A stretch of DNA of 64,000 bases from Rhinopithecus roxellana (Eukaryota > Chordata > Mammalia > Primates > Cercopithecidae), in the NCBI RefSeq assembly GCF_007565055.1, contig NC_044565.1:43681711-43745710 (forward strand). The letters are read 5' to 3'. Of this stretch, positions 45,276 to 56,999 are shown one piece after another (within the stretch, counting starts at the first letter, position 1; every line of letters begins with the position of its first letter). The notes under the pieces were generated by a model. That model saw only the letters and a program-made list of their open reading frames with translations. It had not been told where the DNA came from and made no database searches. The position numbers and the translations under genes are program-made.

Positions 45276-48149
45276 ATACATCAATATATCAATATATTAT
45301 GTTGTATCATAGAATTGCCAATATTCAAATGTAGTTTTGACCTATAAGCTGACAATTTCTTCTGAGTATACATCTCTTATCTATATCAAAGTATGTTTAA
45401 ATCATATTAGCATGCTAAGTGTATGAACCGTTTAGAAAACTGGGAAAGTATTGGAAGTATAAGTAAAAATTAAAGGAAGTGTTGGGAATGATTTGATAAC
45501 AGCCCAAAAGAGTGAATGATTCAAGAGATCTGACAATAAATATAAAATCGGGCAGAACTTTTATCTGATCATCAGTGTCTGTGAAATTCCAGGTATTTTT
45601 TTTAAAGGAGGCATTCTTACGTGAGTCTCTATTTTTGAAATTTCTTGTTATTCCTCAATCAGAAGCTACTTATCTGTGCAAGTTCCCTAAAAGAATATTT
45701 ATTCACTCTTTCTTTTTCTTTCCTAAGCTCTACAGAGTATATTCACAAAACTAAAAATTTCAACAAACACATTAGATAATAGTTTATTAGTATTGATAAT
45801 TGTAGGCAGAGAAAAATAGTTTCTTTGCAGTATCTTAGAAAAGACAAAGAATCTAAAATATTCAACACAACAGTGCAATTAGCAGCCTTACTTGGTCTCC
45901 TATGATTTGCAGCTGCTTTAACAGTTAAATCCTCAAAGGTCACATCTGGTTACAGGAAGAAGAGTCTATGTTTCAGAGTATCAGGTTCTCATCAGGGTTT
46001 CATTACATGGGATGTAGGCACAGCTCCCCCCAGTGCAAGTAGAGATGTTTGTTCTTTAGAATTTAACATTGGAAAAGGATATTCCAACTTGGCTGCATCC
46101 TAGAATAAAGGAATTATTAAGACAAAACCAACTGATGGCATCCAGAAAAAAAGAATGAACAGACATTGGGAACATTGAAAGAGATGGGGATTTTGAAGAG
46201 TGTCTGTATGTATAGAGTAGGAACAGCACAGATTTTCTATTGAAATTAGTCAAATGCTTCCAATTTAATTTACTTTTATGATTTCCAACCCCTCCGCCCC
46301 ACCCCACCAACCAGATAGGGCTTGAGCAGGATATAGAGATGATTCAGAATTTCAAGTCTTACTAACCCAAAGAATGACTTTAATAACTCTGAAGGCTGGG
46401 GAGGATGGGAACTCTGGCTTCCATCTGCTCTAATGACAGTTCAGTGGGCTTGTCCATGGAACATTGATCTCAGTATCTCTGGGGAAGGCTGAGAAACACG
46501 GTTTCCTATTTAGAGTTATGTCCATGGCTGGTCATCTGGCATGGCAGAACCATCCGGCTGCCTGTCCTCTGGGACTCAGCACAACGCTGATCTATTCTCA
46601 CCCATAGTTTATGTTGCTTGCCTGTTCAGCTTGTGCCAATCCAAGCAAGACCTAGTGTTTCTCAGTGACCTTGGTAGCCAAACTGAACAATCACACCAGG
46701 CAGGTAAGTTTGCTCTAAATGTCCACTAATATAACAGTTATTTATCTTTTCACTTTTCTTGAGATTTCTAGTGATTCTTGGAAAAACTTGAGAAGCGAGA
46801 GATTGGATTGAGAGTGGAGAAAACAAGTGATTTGTAAGTAGCATAAACACTGATAAAAAAATATTCAGTGCTCAGCCAGGGATTTTTGTTTTTTTTGCAT
46901 CTTCCCTTTTCCCACCAAAAGCTATTTGAATGCCTGCGTATTTGAGATAGATTATTTAAAAAGAATGCCATTCTTCTCTCCTCGTTTCATTATTCAAGGA
47001 AGTCATTACGAGAGAAAATAACGTAATACAAACTTAGTATTTAATTTCACTAGGACAGTCAACATGATAATTCTGATGCTAGAGATTTCCTAATAAGAAC
47101 ATAGCAGATTGGTTTTAGACTTGATAATTAAAATGAGTTTAGAAAACAGACTAGCAGTGATTGACCACAAGCAGTGATTATGGCTATTGTGGAATGACCT
47201 TGAGCTGACCATGAGTCACACAGTATACCAGTTCTGATTAAAGCATATGCTTCTCTTCTTCATGCTCACATTGGAAGATCTCCTTCCCTAACATATGGTG
47301 ATGTTGATGACCTTCTTTATAAAATTCATGACACTCTTTTGGTTTGTCTCTTCTATGTTATGACTCCTTTTCATTATTCAGCTGTTCCTTCTCTGCTGGA
47401 CCCTGTGGTATACAGGCTTCATTCAGGTGCTTATCTCACTCTGATTTTGGCAGTCTCCCTGAGACATTTCAGATTCAAATTATTTTCACAATTAATATGA
47501 ATCTTGACCAATCTTGCTAGCTCTAAATCTGCATCTCCAGAGGATCTCTATTTTTTTCTTTTCTTTCCTAGTGACTTGTCCCAGACCTTAATAATTTTGA
47601 CTAGGAGTCTTAGACTGATCCACACATAAAACATTCTTATTCTCTCTATGGCCATCTGTCTTGGAGATAAGGAAAAGAGGGCAGGTAGCAAACTCTGAAT
47701 GAGAACTCTATACAAATAATGTTGATTATTTCTTTTTTCCAGGAGATAAAGAGGTGAACGCTGAAGGATTTGATTTATAATACATTATTTTTTTAACACG
47801 TGAATTAGAGTTAATTGATTAATAAGACCTAGGTAAATGATTTGTTGAACTTTGTCTTCCAGAGTTGTATAAAGCAAATAGCCAACTTTTGCAAGCAGAA
47901 TTTTAGGGAAAGGAGACAATCGATTCTGATATTAGCTGCCTTGGGGTAATAATGAGAAACATGCCTCAAAAAAAAAAGTCACCTACATTGCATTTACTGT
48001 AAGCATATACATCCTGAGTATTAGAAAGATGACTGAGGATTCTTCCCAAGGACTGGGAGTGAAAGAATAGGGTACTGGTAATTGATGTATTTTAAAAATG
48101 CATCCAGTTCCTGTAAATTCTAATATATTTCTACATATAGATGTGTTAC
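45276..48149. other. Mostly unique non-coding sequence
   Basis: No gene is established. The one coding-like hint is a 62-codon frame at 46541-46729 crossing a perfect splice donor (CAG|GTAAGT at 46701-46709). A GC-rich C-run cluster lies at 46287-46305. Confidence 0.4.
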
Positions 48150-48480
48150 CTTGCTGAAATATGGGATCATTCCCCTCAAAAGCTTTGGCCTTCCTTGGAA
48201 TATAAATAACAGAAAAAATTTAATCAGTGCTCTCTACAATTGTCCTTTCCCATTTTTCTATCATTTTCTGGGGCACCTTCTCTTCACATGTCAGTTACAT
48301 ATTCTAAATAGCAGCAATTTTGTCTCTCTGTTTTTTCTTCACTACTCTGTATACTCATTTGTCTTTGGGTTTTTGCTCCAATTATTTTCTCACTTGGAAT
48401 ACCCTTCTTCCCACTTTGAAAGCATAGATAAAGATCTACCTCTACTCAAAACTTCTGAATAAAAAATTTCACTTCTTTAT
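48150..48480 (+). repeat. L2 LINE fragment
   Basis: Sense L2 phrases: CTCACTTGGAATACCCTTCT at 48389-48408, then ACCTCTACTCAAAACTTCTG at 48437-48456, matching the order of L2 3' sequence. The 103-codon open frame here is incidental. Confidence 0.5.
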
Positions 48481-48789
48481 ATTTTCATAATATGATGTTT
48501 TTAATCATTGTTATATCACAAATTATGATACTCATTATGTTAACATTTTTGTTTCTGAATCTTCTTATAGTAATATTCCCTGTCATGCAGGGAATGTTTT
48601 TAAATCAAATTGAACTCATTTAAGTTATATTAAGCTAGATCTCATCATTAGGTCTTAGTGAACCATCATCAAAATCATAATCTTTATATTAACTACTATA
48701 GAACCAAAGCCCAAGATTTTAAAATGGAATATAAGATCAACTTTCTTGGGTGGCTTCTATCAGGAATTGTTTAAGTCATAAATTGTATT

Positions 48790-49030
48790 AAGTTGGGATC
48801 TATGCTAAGGATGTTAATACTGTGCTAGTTGAATAAGAAATGATCTATACTCTCCAGGAGCTCTATAAGGAAATAGACACCTAACTAAGACATTAAAATT
48901 AAAGCTGATATGGATAATGTGAACAGGGTCAAAGGACTCAGGACTAGCTATGCGTGGGGGATCAGGAAAGACTTCAGAGAGGTTTTGAAAGGTCAGTAGG
49001 AGCTGTCCAGTTTGAGACAGATCATAGAGT
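48790..49030 (-). repeat. L2 LINE fragment
   Basis: Antisense L2: ATACTCTCCAGGAGCTCTAT at 48847-48866, a GGATCAGGAAAGACTTCAG segment near 48959-48977, then GAGCTGTCCAGTTTGAGAC. Confidence 0.5.
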
Positions 49031-49984
49031 ATTAATATCTCAAATTTCAATTTAAAATTTGTCTAATTATGGAACTGCTGTGCTGGTGATCATTCTAGGG
49101 ATTTATTTGAATGAATTTTTAATGTATGTGTGTGTGAGAGAGTGTGTATGTGTGTCTGTGTGCGCATGCACGCATGTGTGAAGCTCAAAAGGAAGGGAAT
49201 CTCGAGTACTGTGAGGAAGTGCCAAATATAGAGATGAGGGGAAATGGTAATCTGTCTCATCTTAAACTTCTGCACTAATTTAAAGTCTGGAGGGAGAAGA
49301 GTTAACCAGAACCTTCATTTCCTTATATGTGGGAAAAAAAATAGAACCAGAATCTAGAGGCATGGTGTTCATGAGGGAAGTTTTGAGATTCTAGGAATAA
49401 ATCTGTTAACTTAGAGATGAGATTACAAGGCATAAACAGAGTGGAGAAGAGAATCATTTTCTCCTAACCCCTGAACCATTAACTTCATTTCACACTAAAA
49501 TATATTCCTGGCATCATGGTGACATTTACTGACTGCTAACTGAGGGTGGAAAGTGACTTTACCTAGAACATGAATGGGAGGGGGCATAACCCTAACTCTG
49601 AGCACCTATGAGGGTGAGAATGCCAAGAAAGATTTAGGTTAGTCTTGGAGGGAACTGGAAAGTGCCTCTGATAAGCCACTGATATTAAACCATTTCCGTA
49701 CTTTTAGCATCATTTGTACCCCAAACATGAGGAGACCCAGAAAAATTCTGATTGTCACACAAGGTGCTTGAGAGGGGGAAGAGAGTGAAAAGAGTATCTT
49801 CTAGAAATTTCCATCTGAGGTAATCTTTTACTTCCTCAGAGTGTGAGTGAAGTCAGACTGTACACCTAGAAATACTGCAGTCTAGATGCATTAGAAATGT
49901 CTTAGTAGGAACATAAGATGTATTTTCTATGAGTTCTCCAGAATAGCAGGAGGTTTTAGGAGACAGGTCTTGTGAACTGGGAAG
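49031..49984. other. Unassigned sequence with an imperfect (TG)n tract
   Basis: An interrupted TG/GA microsatellite runs at about 49125-49178. Nothing else is recognised. Confidence 0.45.
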
Positions 49985-50175
49985 CGAGACAATTACTGGT
50001 TGTGTGGCTTTGGGCAAATTGCTTAAATTCTGGGTCGAAGTTTCATCATTTGTAAAATAGAATACTGAACTTGCAGAGTTATTGTGAAGATCAGGTATAT
50101 TTAAAGTACCTAACAAAGTAGGCACTGGTTATATGACAGTGTTCAATCAATAGATAATTGTGCTATTACCTTTAA
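49985..50175 (+). repeat. MIR SINE
   Basis: Sense MIR: TGTGTGGCTTTGGGCAAATT at 50001-50020, TTCATCATTTGTAAAATAGA, then TTATTGTGAAGATCAGG and a degraded tail. Confidence 0.75.
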
Positions 50176-50494
50176 TATGTATTATTTAAATTTCGTTTTA
50201 GCCATCTCCTTTGTCATTCAATTCAGTGAGTGCTAGAGTTATATTCCATAGGATAGATTTAAGCTATGGAAAATTTTATCTTTTTAATAGATATGGATTT
50301 AAATAAGTTATTTCTTGTTGATAGTATGTATCTCATTAGGGATAACATTTTTGTAGCTTTGTGCTTTACACATAGCACTTTTAGCTTCATATGGCATAAT
50401 CTTTGATAAAGGGCATTTTACTTTATGTGCTAACTGTAAGCATATCTTGCTGAGAAATTGTATGCTTTTTTTTGTTTTTTCCTGCTCCCTGCAC

Positions 50495-50522
<28 letters not shown>
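50495..50522. repeat. (T)28 homopolymer without recognisable host element
   Basis: Twenty-eight T residues with no Alu, L1 or processed-gene body that I can identify on either side. It could be the tail of a very short or decayed minus-strand retrocopy extending to the right. Confidence 0.85.
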
Positions 50523-50525
<3 letters not shown>

Positions 50526-50557
50526 TAATACGAACTTCTTTGGATAAGGGGTCTGAA

Positions 50558-50591
50558 TGCAATTTGACTATTACTGCAATTTGACTATTAC
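50558..50591. repeat. 17-bp perfect tandem duplication
   Basis: TGCAATTTGACTATTAC occurs twice head-to-tail (50558-50574, 50575-50591), followed by TGCAG. Probably replication slippage. Confidence 0.9.
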
Positions 50592-51894
50592 TGCAGTAAC
50601 AGATATTAGAGTGTCACAGATGTGTTGCTACTAATGAATTCTGATTTATGTCGAAATCAGCACTCCAGGAAAAGAATGATGGCTCAATTTATGTCTATAA
50701 TGATAGAAATCAAGCAGTGTTTCCTACTTGCTAGTGTATGTGTGTAACCACTGATTCAATATGGAAAAACAGACTTGTAAAATTAAGAAGACATAGCTTG
50801 TTTTGAATATCCTGATAAACTCAACAAATCCCTTTCCTTTAAAAACCTCTACATGAATAAGTGAGTGAGATCTTACAGTCTTAAGTATGTCCATTCAAAA
50901 TTTCCTCTAGGTGATAATACTAAGGATATTAATATTTGGTTTCCATCCAGTGAGAAGATTAAAATTGATAAAATCATTATAAAGGCATATGTTTTACAGA
51001 GACCATGAAATTAAAGTTGATGTGGAGTTTGAGTCAAAGGAAAAGAATGCACTTGTGATGCAAGCATGAAAGTTGGTCAAAAATTAGGAAAAAAGTATTG
51101 CCCTTAAAACTTTTGTGAAAAATATACATTTCCAAATAATACATGGAGCTGTTGATGTCACGTGCCCTTTGTATGTCTTCTCCAGTGTTCTATTTTACAG
51201 AGCTCACAAATTATCTTAACTTTAATAAATTATACTTGAAAGATCAAGTATGAGAAAGAACTGAGTCAACAAAATATAGCAATAGTATTGCTTCCCGTAT
51301 CTCGGCAATGAGATAAGTTCTGAAGTAACTGCCTGTGAGAATGTATTGTTTTTTGTTTGTTTGTTTAAAAAAAACATACAGATGATCTTACCATATTCAG
51401 AAATGTTGATAGGATTAAGTTTTAGTTTTAGACACTCATTGCTGAGAATAATTATCCCTTTGGATAAATATTTTCTATCCTTAAATAGTTGATCTTTTCT
51501 TCATTTCAAATCCAGGTAAACTAACATACTTATTGGATTTGATTCAGATCTATAATTCATTTCTGTCCTTCCCATCCATAAGAGTGATTAGATTAAATTA
51601 ATATTGTTCCCTATCCCAAACAGCATTAGGGCATTGATTTGTAAATATCATCAGAGTGAGATTTTATCATTTGCAAGAAATTTCGAAATAGGATTTTCAA
51701 AGACCCCTAGTGTCAGGTAGGACAAGAGCAAGACAAAATTATTGTTGAAAATTTGTTTCTACCTTGTGTTATGTCGTATACCAAAATAATTCATAAAAAG
51801 TTGAAAATGATGTTTGGTTATCCTGAATTGATGGCATTATGCAGAATTTACTTCCTGATTCCTCAAAATAATTTTTAAATGTTTTACTTTAAAA

Positions 51895-52730
51895 AAAGTT
51901 TGACTTACAGAAAAGTTGCAACAACAGTATGTAATTCCTGTATATCTTTCAGTTTTTCCTAATGTAACATCTTGAATAGTCTGATGATCAAAATTAACAA
52001 ATTATCATTGGCGTAATATTACTGACTAAAACTACAGACTTTATTCAGATTTCGTCAGTTTTCTTAAAACATTGTGATTCTTTATCCTTTCTTCTAGTAT
52101 CCAATTCAGGATTACATCCATGGCAGGTCACATAGGCAGGTGACTTTCTTGGTCCCCTGCAATATATGACAGTTTCTCAGCCTTTTCTTGCTTTGTGTGA
52201 CTTTGACACTTTTGAAAAGTACCGGTCAGCTCTTTAGTAGAATAACCCTTGATTTATATTGTCTGATTTCTTTCTCATAATTAAGGTTATGCATGTTTCA
52301 CAAGGATACCACAGAAATGATGCACCCTTCTCATTTATAACATCAGGAGATACGTGATATTGATATATCTTATTAGAGTGCTCTTAAGGTGGTGTCTGCT
52401 GGATTTTCCACTATAGAGTTATTGCTTTCCTCTTTGTAATAAATAGGTATCCCAGGGGAGATACCTCAAACTTTACGCACAAATTTTAGCATCTATTGGT
52501 GGATCGGGTTTGCAACAGTTATTATTGTGATTGTCTAATGGTGATTTTTCTATTTCCCGCATTCTTTCTCTGCTTATAACTTGAAGTTATTTTTATAAAA
52601 AGAACTTCCTCTTCTTCCCTATTTATTTTTAATTCACCTAAGTGTGAGCTCATAAATATTAATTTCCTTGTATAAGCTATAAAGCAATACCATCAATATT
52701 CATTTTGTTACTCATTTTGTCCTCACTTTG
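51895..52730. repeat. Old dispersed repeat, copy 3 (longest)
   Basis: Begins TTTGACTTACAGAAAAGTTG and runs through GACTTTATTCAGATTTCGTC, TATCCAATTCAGGATTACAT, AAGGATACCACAGAAATGAT and GGTGGTGTCTGCTGGATTTT. Same family as 28080-28520, but this copy is more complete. Probably LINE-1-derived; family and strand not assigned. Confidence 0.5.
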
Positions 52731-52917
52731 GCCCTGTGGAACTCTTTCACACTAGTGCTTGTGCCCTTCAACATGCTTCATCTTTTTTGAGCACTTCCTT
52801 ATATTGTGACACCACAAAATGCTCCAAACCAGGAGCTTTGGCTTCCCTTGGCCACATTGAAAGAAGAAAAATTGCCTTGGTCCACACACAGAATACACTG
52901 AAGGTAGCTGAAGAGCT

Positions 52918-52941
52918 AAAAAAAAAAAAAAAAAAAAAAAA
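52918..52941. repeat. (A)24 homopolymer
   Basis: Twenty-four A residues after CTGAAGAGCT. The 180 bp upstream do not resemble a known mRNA, so it is not called a retrocopy. Confidence 0.85.
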
Positions 52942-52949
52942 GAAATGCA

Positions 52950-53060
52950 AAAAAACTCAATGGTTTAAGAAAGTTTACAAGTTTGTGTTGGGCCATATTC
53001 AAAGCTGCCCTGGGCCATGTCTGGCCTGCTGGCCACAGGCTGGACAAGTTTGCTCTAAAC
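52950..53060. repeat. Possible DNA-transposon (hAT-like) end
   Basis: TTGTGTTGGGCCATATTCAA, CCTGGGCCATGTCTGGCCTG and GGCTGGACAAGTTTGCTCTA follow the ends of a common non-autonomous mammalian DNA transposon in which GGCC motifs cluster. Family uncertain. Confidence 0.4.
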
Positions 53061-53899
53061 TCATTTTAATTTTCTCTATCTCAGACCTCTCGAAACCACT
53101 TTACCAAGAAGCCATGATTTCTTTTGTTGAAAAATAACATTTAGAAACTAAGTTCTGGGTCGAGGTGTGCTCACTGCTACTGGGTGCCATTACTTTTTGA
53201 CCCTTTCAATAGACAGAGCTAGAAAATGTGTATAATGACTCGTGCATATACATACATATATTTTATTTCTGTATTTATCTGCATACATATATTTAAAAAT
53301 GAGTTCATACTGATACTTTGAATTCCAGTTTAATACAGTAAGTTTCAGGATTGCCTTTTCTTCATTATTTGTAACTTCTTTCTCTAACATTGAGAAATCT
53401 GGCTCTTCTTTTTTATGTTATATTTATCTATTTGATCAACCTTAGTATACACATAAATTAGTTCCAGATTTCCTGACCCATTAATGTGTAATAAACAATT
53501 TTTCTAACTAGATTATAGTGTTTGAGTAGAGTACTTTTTATCATTAGCCTCATAATATTCAGCCAAAATAGTTTTTTCCAAAGTAACTTAGGTTAATTTT
53601 TCCTTTCAAATTCCTTATGATTGTGTTATTCATTTGTAATATAGTTGGCTTATTCATGTAGCTTGTTTTCATTTTGGGGTTCCCCTGCATTCTAACTACT
53701 TTTAAAAATTTATGTACTAATTCTTTGTGATATGTACAAGGCTTTGAAAGGGTTTGAAAAATGTATAGAGCCATTTATCCACCATTATAGTCATAATAAG
53801 TTTTGTTATCCTCAAAATGCCCTCATGCTCCGTCATTGTAAAATATTCTTTCTACTAACTTGTATCCTTGACACTGATTTTTACTCTTACAATTTTGCC
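53061..53899. other. Unassigned non-coding sequence
   Basis: No feature supported beyond short chance open frames. Confidence 0.4.
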
Positions 53900-54315
53900 C
53901 TTTATGACATCGTATAAATGAAATAATACAATATGTACACTTTCAGGTATGTCTTCTTTCACTTAGTAAAACATATTTAAGATTCATATATGTGTGAGTC
54001 AATAGTTTGTTTCTCTTTATCGTTGAGTGGTATCCTATGTATGAATGTACTATGATTTGATTATCAATTCATGTGAAGAACATCTGGGTTGTTTCTGGAA
54101 TTTGGCAATTATGAATAAATTTTCTGTGAAGATTCACAGATAGGGATTTTGTGAACATTAGCTTTTGTTTGTTGGGGGGAAAATATCTAGCAGTGTTATC
54201 ATTGGATCATATGGTAAGTACATGTTTAACTTAAGAAACTGACAAACTGTTTCCCAGAAGGTTGATATCACTTTGCATTTCCACAAGCAATGTATGTTCT
54301 GTGCCTTCACTAGTA
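53900..54315 (-). mobile_element. Old L1M fragment
   Basis: Antisense phrases of L1ME/HAL1-type sequence: TATGTCTTCTTTCACTTAG, AACATCTGGGTTGTTTCTGG, GGCAATTATGAATAAATTT, TTGGATCATATGGTAAGTAC. Confidence 0.6.
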
Positions 54316-54465
54316 CTTAGTAGCATCATCATCCTCATTACAGACAAGGAACTGGAAATTAGATTTATTAAAAATCTTGCCCGAGATCACAAATAGAGTG
54401 TCAGGACTGAAACTGAACTCAAGCCCAGTGGATTCTAAATTCAGTTATTTTTCCACTGCGTCTTT
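54316..54465 (-). repeat. MIR SINE fragment
   Basis: Antisense MIR: CATTACAGACAAGGAACTGG, CTTGCCCGAGATCACAAATA, then GACTGAAACTGAACTCAAGC. Confidence 0.6.
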
Positions 54466-56094
54466 TCATAAGAACAATTCTTGTTCACTTTTATTTATAG
54501 ACATCAGGTTCTTTAAGTTTATATTCCAAAGAATATTTGTTTTTGTTATTTCAGCCAATCATTGTGAATGACTCGTGAGAAGTAGGTAGGATTGTTATTA
54601 ACAATTGTTTTTCCGTATGAGAAAGATGAGTTCTGAAGGAGTCAGTCAAGAAATATGCAATGCGTTTTAGTGACTGAGCTAGAACTAACAGTGGCCATTT
54701 TCTTCTAGGGCACCAACCACATAGAAGACAAAATATTCTGGCTTTTTATAAACAAAATAAAAATGTTAGATGCTTTTTCTTCTTCTTGGAAAAGGTAGCT
54801 ATCTTTTCCTCTGAAAAATAGAAAGTCTATAAAAATGAATATCTCTGAAGTATTATTAGAAGTAGTGGGGGTGTGGAGGGTTGGGAAAATACAATGAGAG
54901 TCAACAATAATCTAAGAATCTTATGTGCACATTCTTAGAGCTCCTGCTCTAGGAACTTTAGACAAAACTGGAAGAAGTTCAAATGGTTTGGCCTGCCTCC
55001 CCCCACCTCTTTTTTAAAATTCCTTTTTCTGGGATACTCTGGCCAAAGACTAACAAGCAGTGAAATGGCAAAAGGCAGGCAGCAGGCAGAAAAAGTAGAA
55101 GCAAATGGCTGGGGTAAAACACAAACTGTATGATTAGGCTCTGAATAATCAGGAATTGGATTGGAGCTTGTTATACATATTTCATGGTCATAATTTGATA
55201 TTTGCAACAAAAAGAGAAAGAATCATCTTTATAAAAGCCAAAAAACAAAAAACAAAAGCTAGGTTGACTTGGGGATGTCTCTCTCTCTTTCTCACTCAAA
55301 ATATTAATAATTTACCTTGCTGATCTTCTCCATGTGATCTAGTTAGTTGCACTTAGCACATTGGAGGGAAATAAAGAGTGATTCACATTATCATTTTAAT
55401 GGTGCATGGATTCTTTCATTATGTAGTTGGTTCACATACATCAACATTTTAAATTTTGGACATTCTAAAATACATTTGGCAAACTGTTAAGGAGAAAACC
55501 GTCTGTGAGCCTGTAGGAACTAAAACCTGGTACATGTCTGAACAAATGCAGAAGCCCCATTTTTGCTGTTCAGTTTTATAAGTTATGTAGCTTTGTGTGA
55601 CCTTTTTAAAAATATTCAAGTGGTTTTGAAATATCATTAAAAAATGATCAGTGGTAATTGTCTTAACAATTGTGGTCACATGAAAAAAAGATATTGTTAA
55701 GTGGAACTCTTTCCTAACCCCGATGCAATTTTTAAAGGCCCTTTGAAAAAAAGCAAGACACTTGAAAGTTACTTATTAAAGACCAAATGAAAACACAACT
55801 TGCAAAGAGGCTTTTAATTTCATAATGATTCAGGTTTTTGAGCATAAAATAAGACCTAAGACCAGCTCTTAATTATTTATAGATTGATTCTGCAGTTTCT
55901 GTGTAATTCAGTCTCCTTACTTTGGCTAGGAGGGCAGGAATAGGTGGAGAAACTGAAATAAATCAGCTTTCTTATATTTTATCATCAGCAGTAAGAAGTC
56001 TGGTGTGATATGAAGTTTTGGAATTATCTATACCATTTGACCTGTTACTATGGATGATTAAAAACACACCATGATTGAAAAGGGGGGTAAAAAC
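54466..56094. other. Mostly unassigned non-coding sequence
   Basis: No gene or clear repeat. Open frames of 76-91 codons on the minus strand have no domains. Confidence 0.4.
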
Positions 56095-56330
56095 CCTAAT
56101 GTCTTAAATAACAACTGTGCCAGATATTATGTGAGGTCCTTTATATATATTACATCCTTAGTCTCCAAAGCAATCCTGTATATTATTTATGATTATCTTC
56201 TTTTGCATAGGTTGAAACTAATGGTCAGATAGTTGAAATCACTTACCAAGTCAGATGAGTAGCAAGTAGGAAGGCTAAGATTCAAATGGGTCTGGCTCTC
56301 CTTGCAATCTATACTCTTTCCATGGAATTG
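56095..56330 (-). repeat. Decayed MIR-like SINE
   Basis: TGTGCCAGATATTATGTGAG, CAATCCTGTATATTATTTAT, GATGAGTAGCAAGTAGGAAG and GGCTAAGATTCAAATGGGTC follow antisense MIR order with heavy decay. Confidence 0.45.
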
Positions 56331-56399
56331 GTTACTTGTACCGTGACTGTTCTGTGATGTAATCTATAAAAATTAAAACGATTAAATGATTTTGCAGAG

Positions 56400-56910
56400 A
56401 AAAGGTGAGAGTTAGGTCTAGGCTAATTTGGATTCTACACAGTGAGAAGCAATGGCTACCTTCTTTAAGGATCCTTATATTAAGATGCATCAGAAAATGC
56501 ACTCCATACCAAAAACCTTGCTGTTTTACAATTTGTATGGAAAAACTACGGAGATTCTATGGTATTGCAAGTCAGTACACATTTTCTGTACAACAATCTG
56601 GAAAAAAATGTTTATACCCCTTAGACCCAGTAAATGTAGGTGGTAATTTTTAAGGATCGTCAAAAATTAAAGTACAAGGATATTCATTTCAGTACTATTT
56701 ATAATAGTGTAAAATTGTAAACCATGCAAATGCTCCATAGTTAAAAAAGTAAAGAAATTATAAAATCACACATATTTTGATGTATTATGCAGTCATTAAA
56801 AATAAGTTTCAAAGAGTATTTAGTAACAAGGACAAAATTCTAACAATGTGATGTTCAGATGCCCTATAAATATGTATTGAATAAATAAATAAAATACTAA
56901 ATTCAAAATA
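56400..56910 (+). mobile_element. Old L1M ORF2 3' fragment
   Basis: Sense L1 order: ACAACAATCTGGAAAAAAAT, ATACCCCTTAGACCCAGTAA, TACAAGGATATTCATTTCAG, TATTTATAATAGTGTAAAAT, TTATGCAGTCATTAAAAATA. Open frames here (64-82 codons) are remnants or shadows. Confidence 0.65.
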
Positions 56911-56999
56911 ATGTATAAAGAATTAACATTTTCCAAATAAGAGATCATGAAGAAATATTGTTTTACTTTTCCTAAAGGTAAACTTTTTTTTGAAGTAGA

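Larger units (their letters stand above)
50176..51894. other. Mostly unassigned non-coding sequence
   Basis: Holds a T28 homopolymer (50495-50522) followed by a 17-bp tandem duplication (50558-50591). No gene seen. Confidence 0.4.

Noticed and set aside
52736..53137. 133-codon frame spanning the A24 run, as a processed gene copy
   Set aside because: The frame survives only because poly(A) reads as lysine; the sequence before it does not resemble a known mRNA 3' end.
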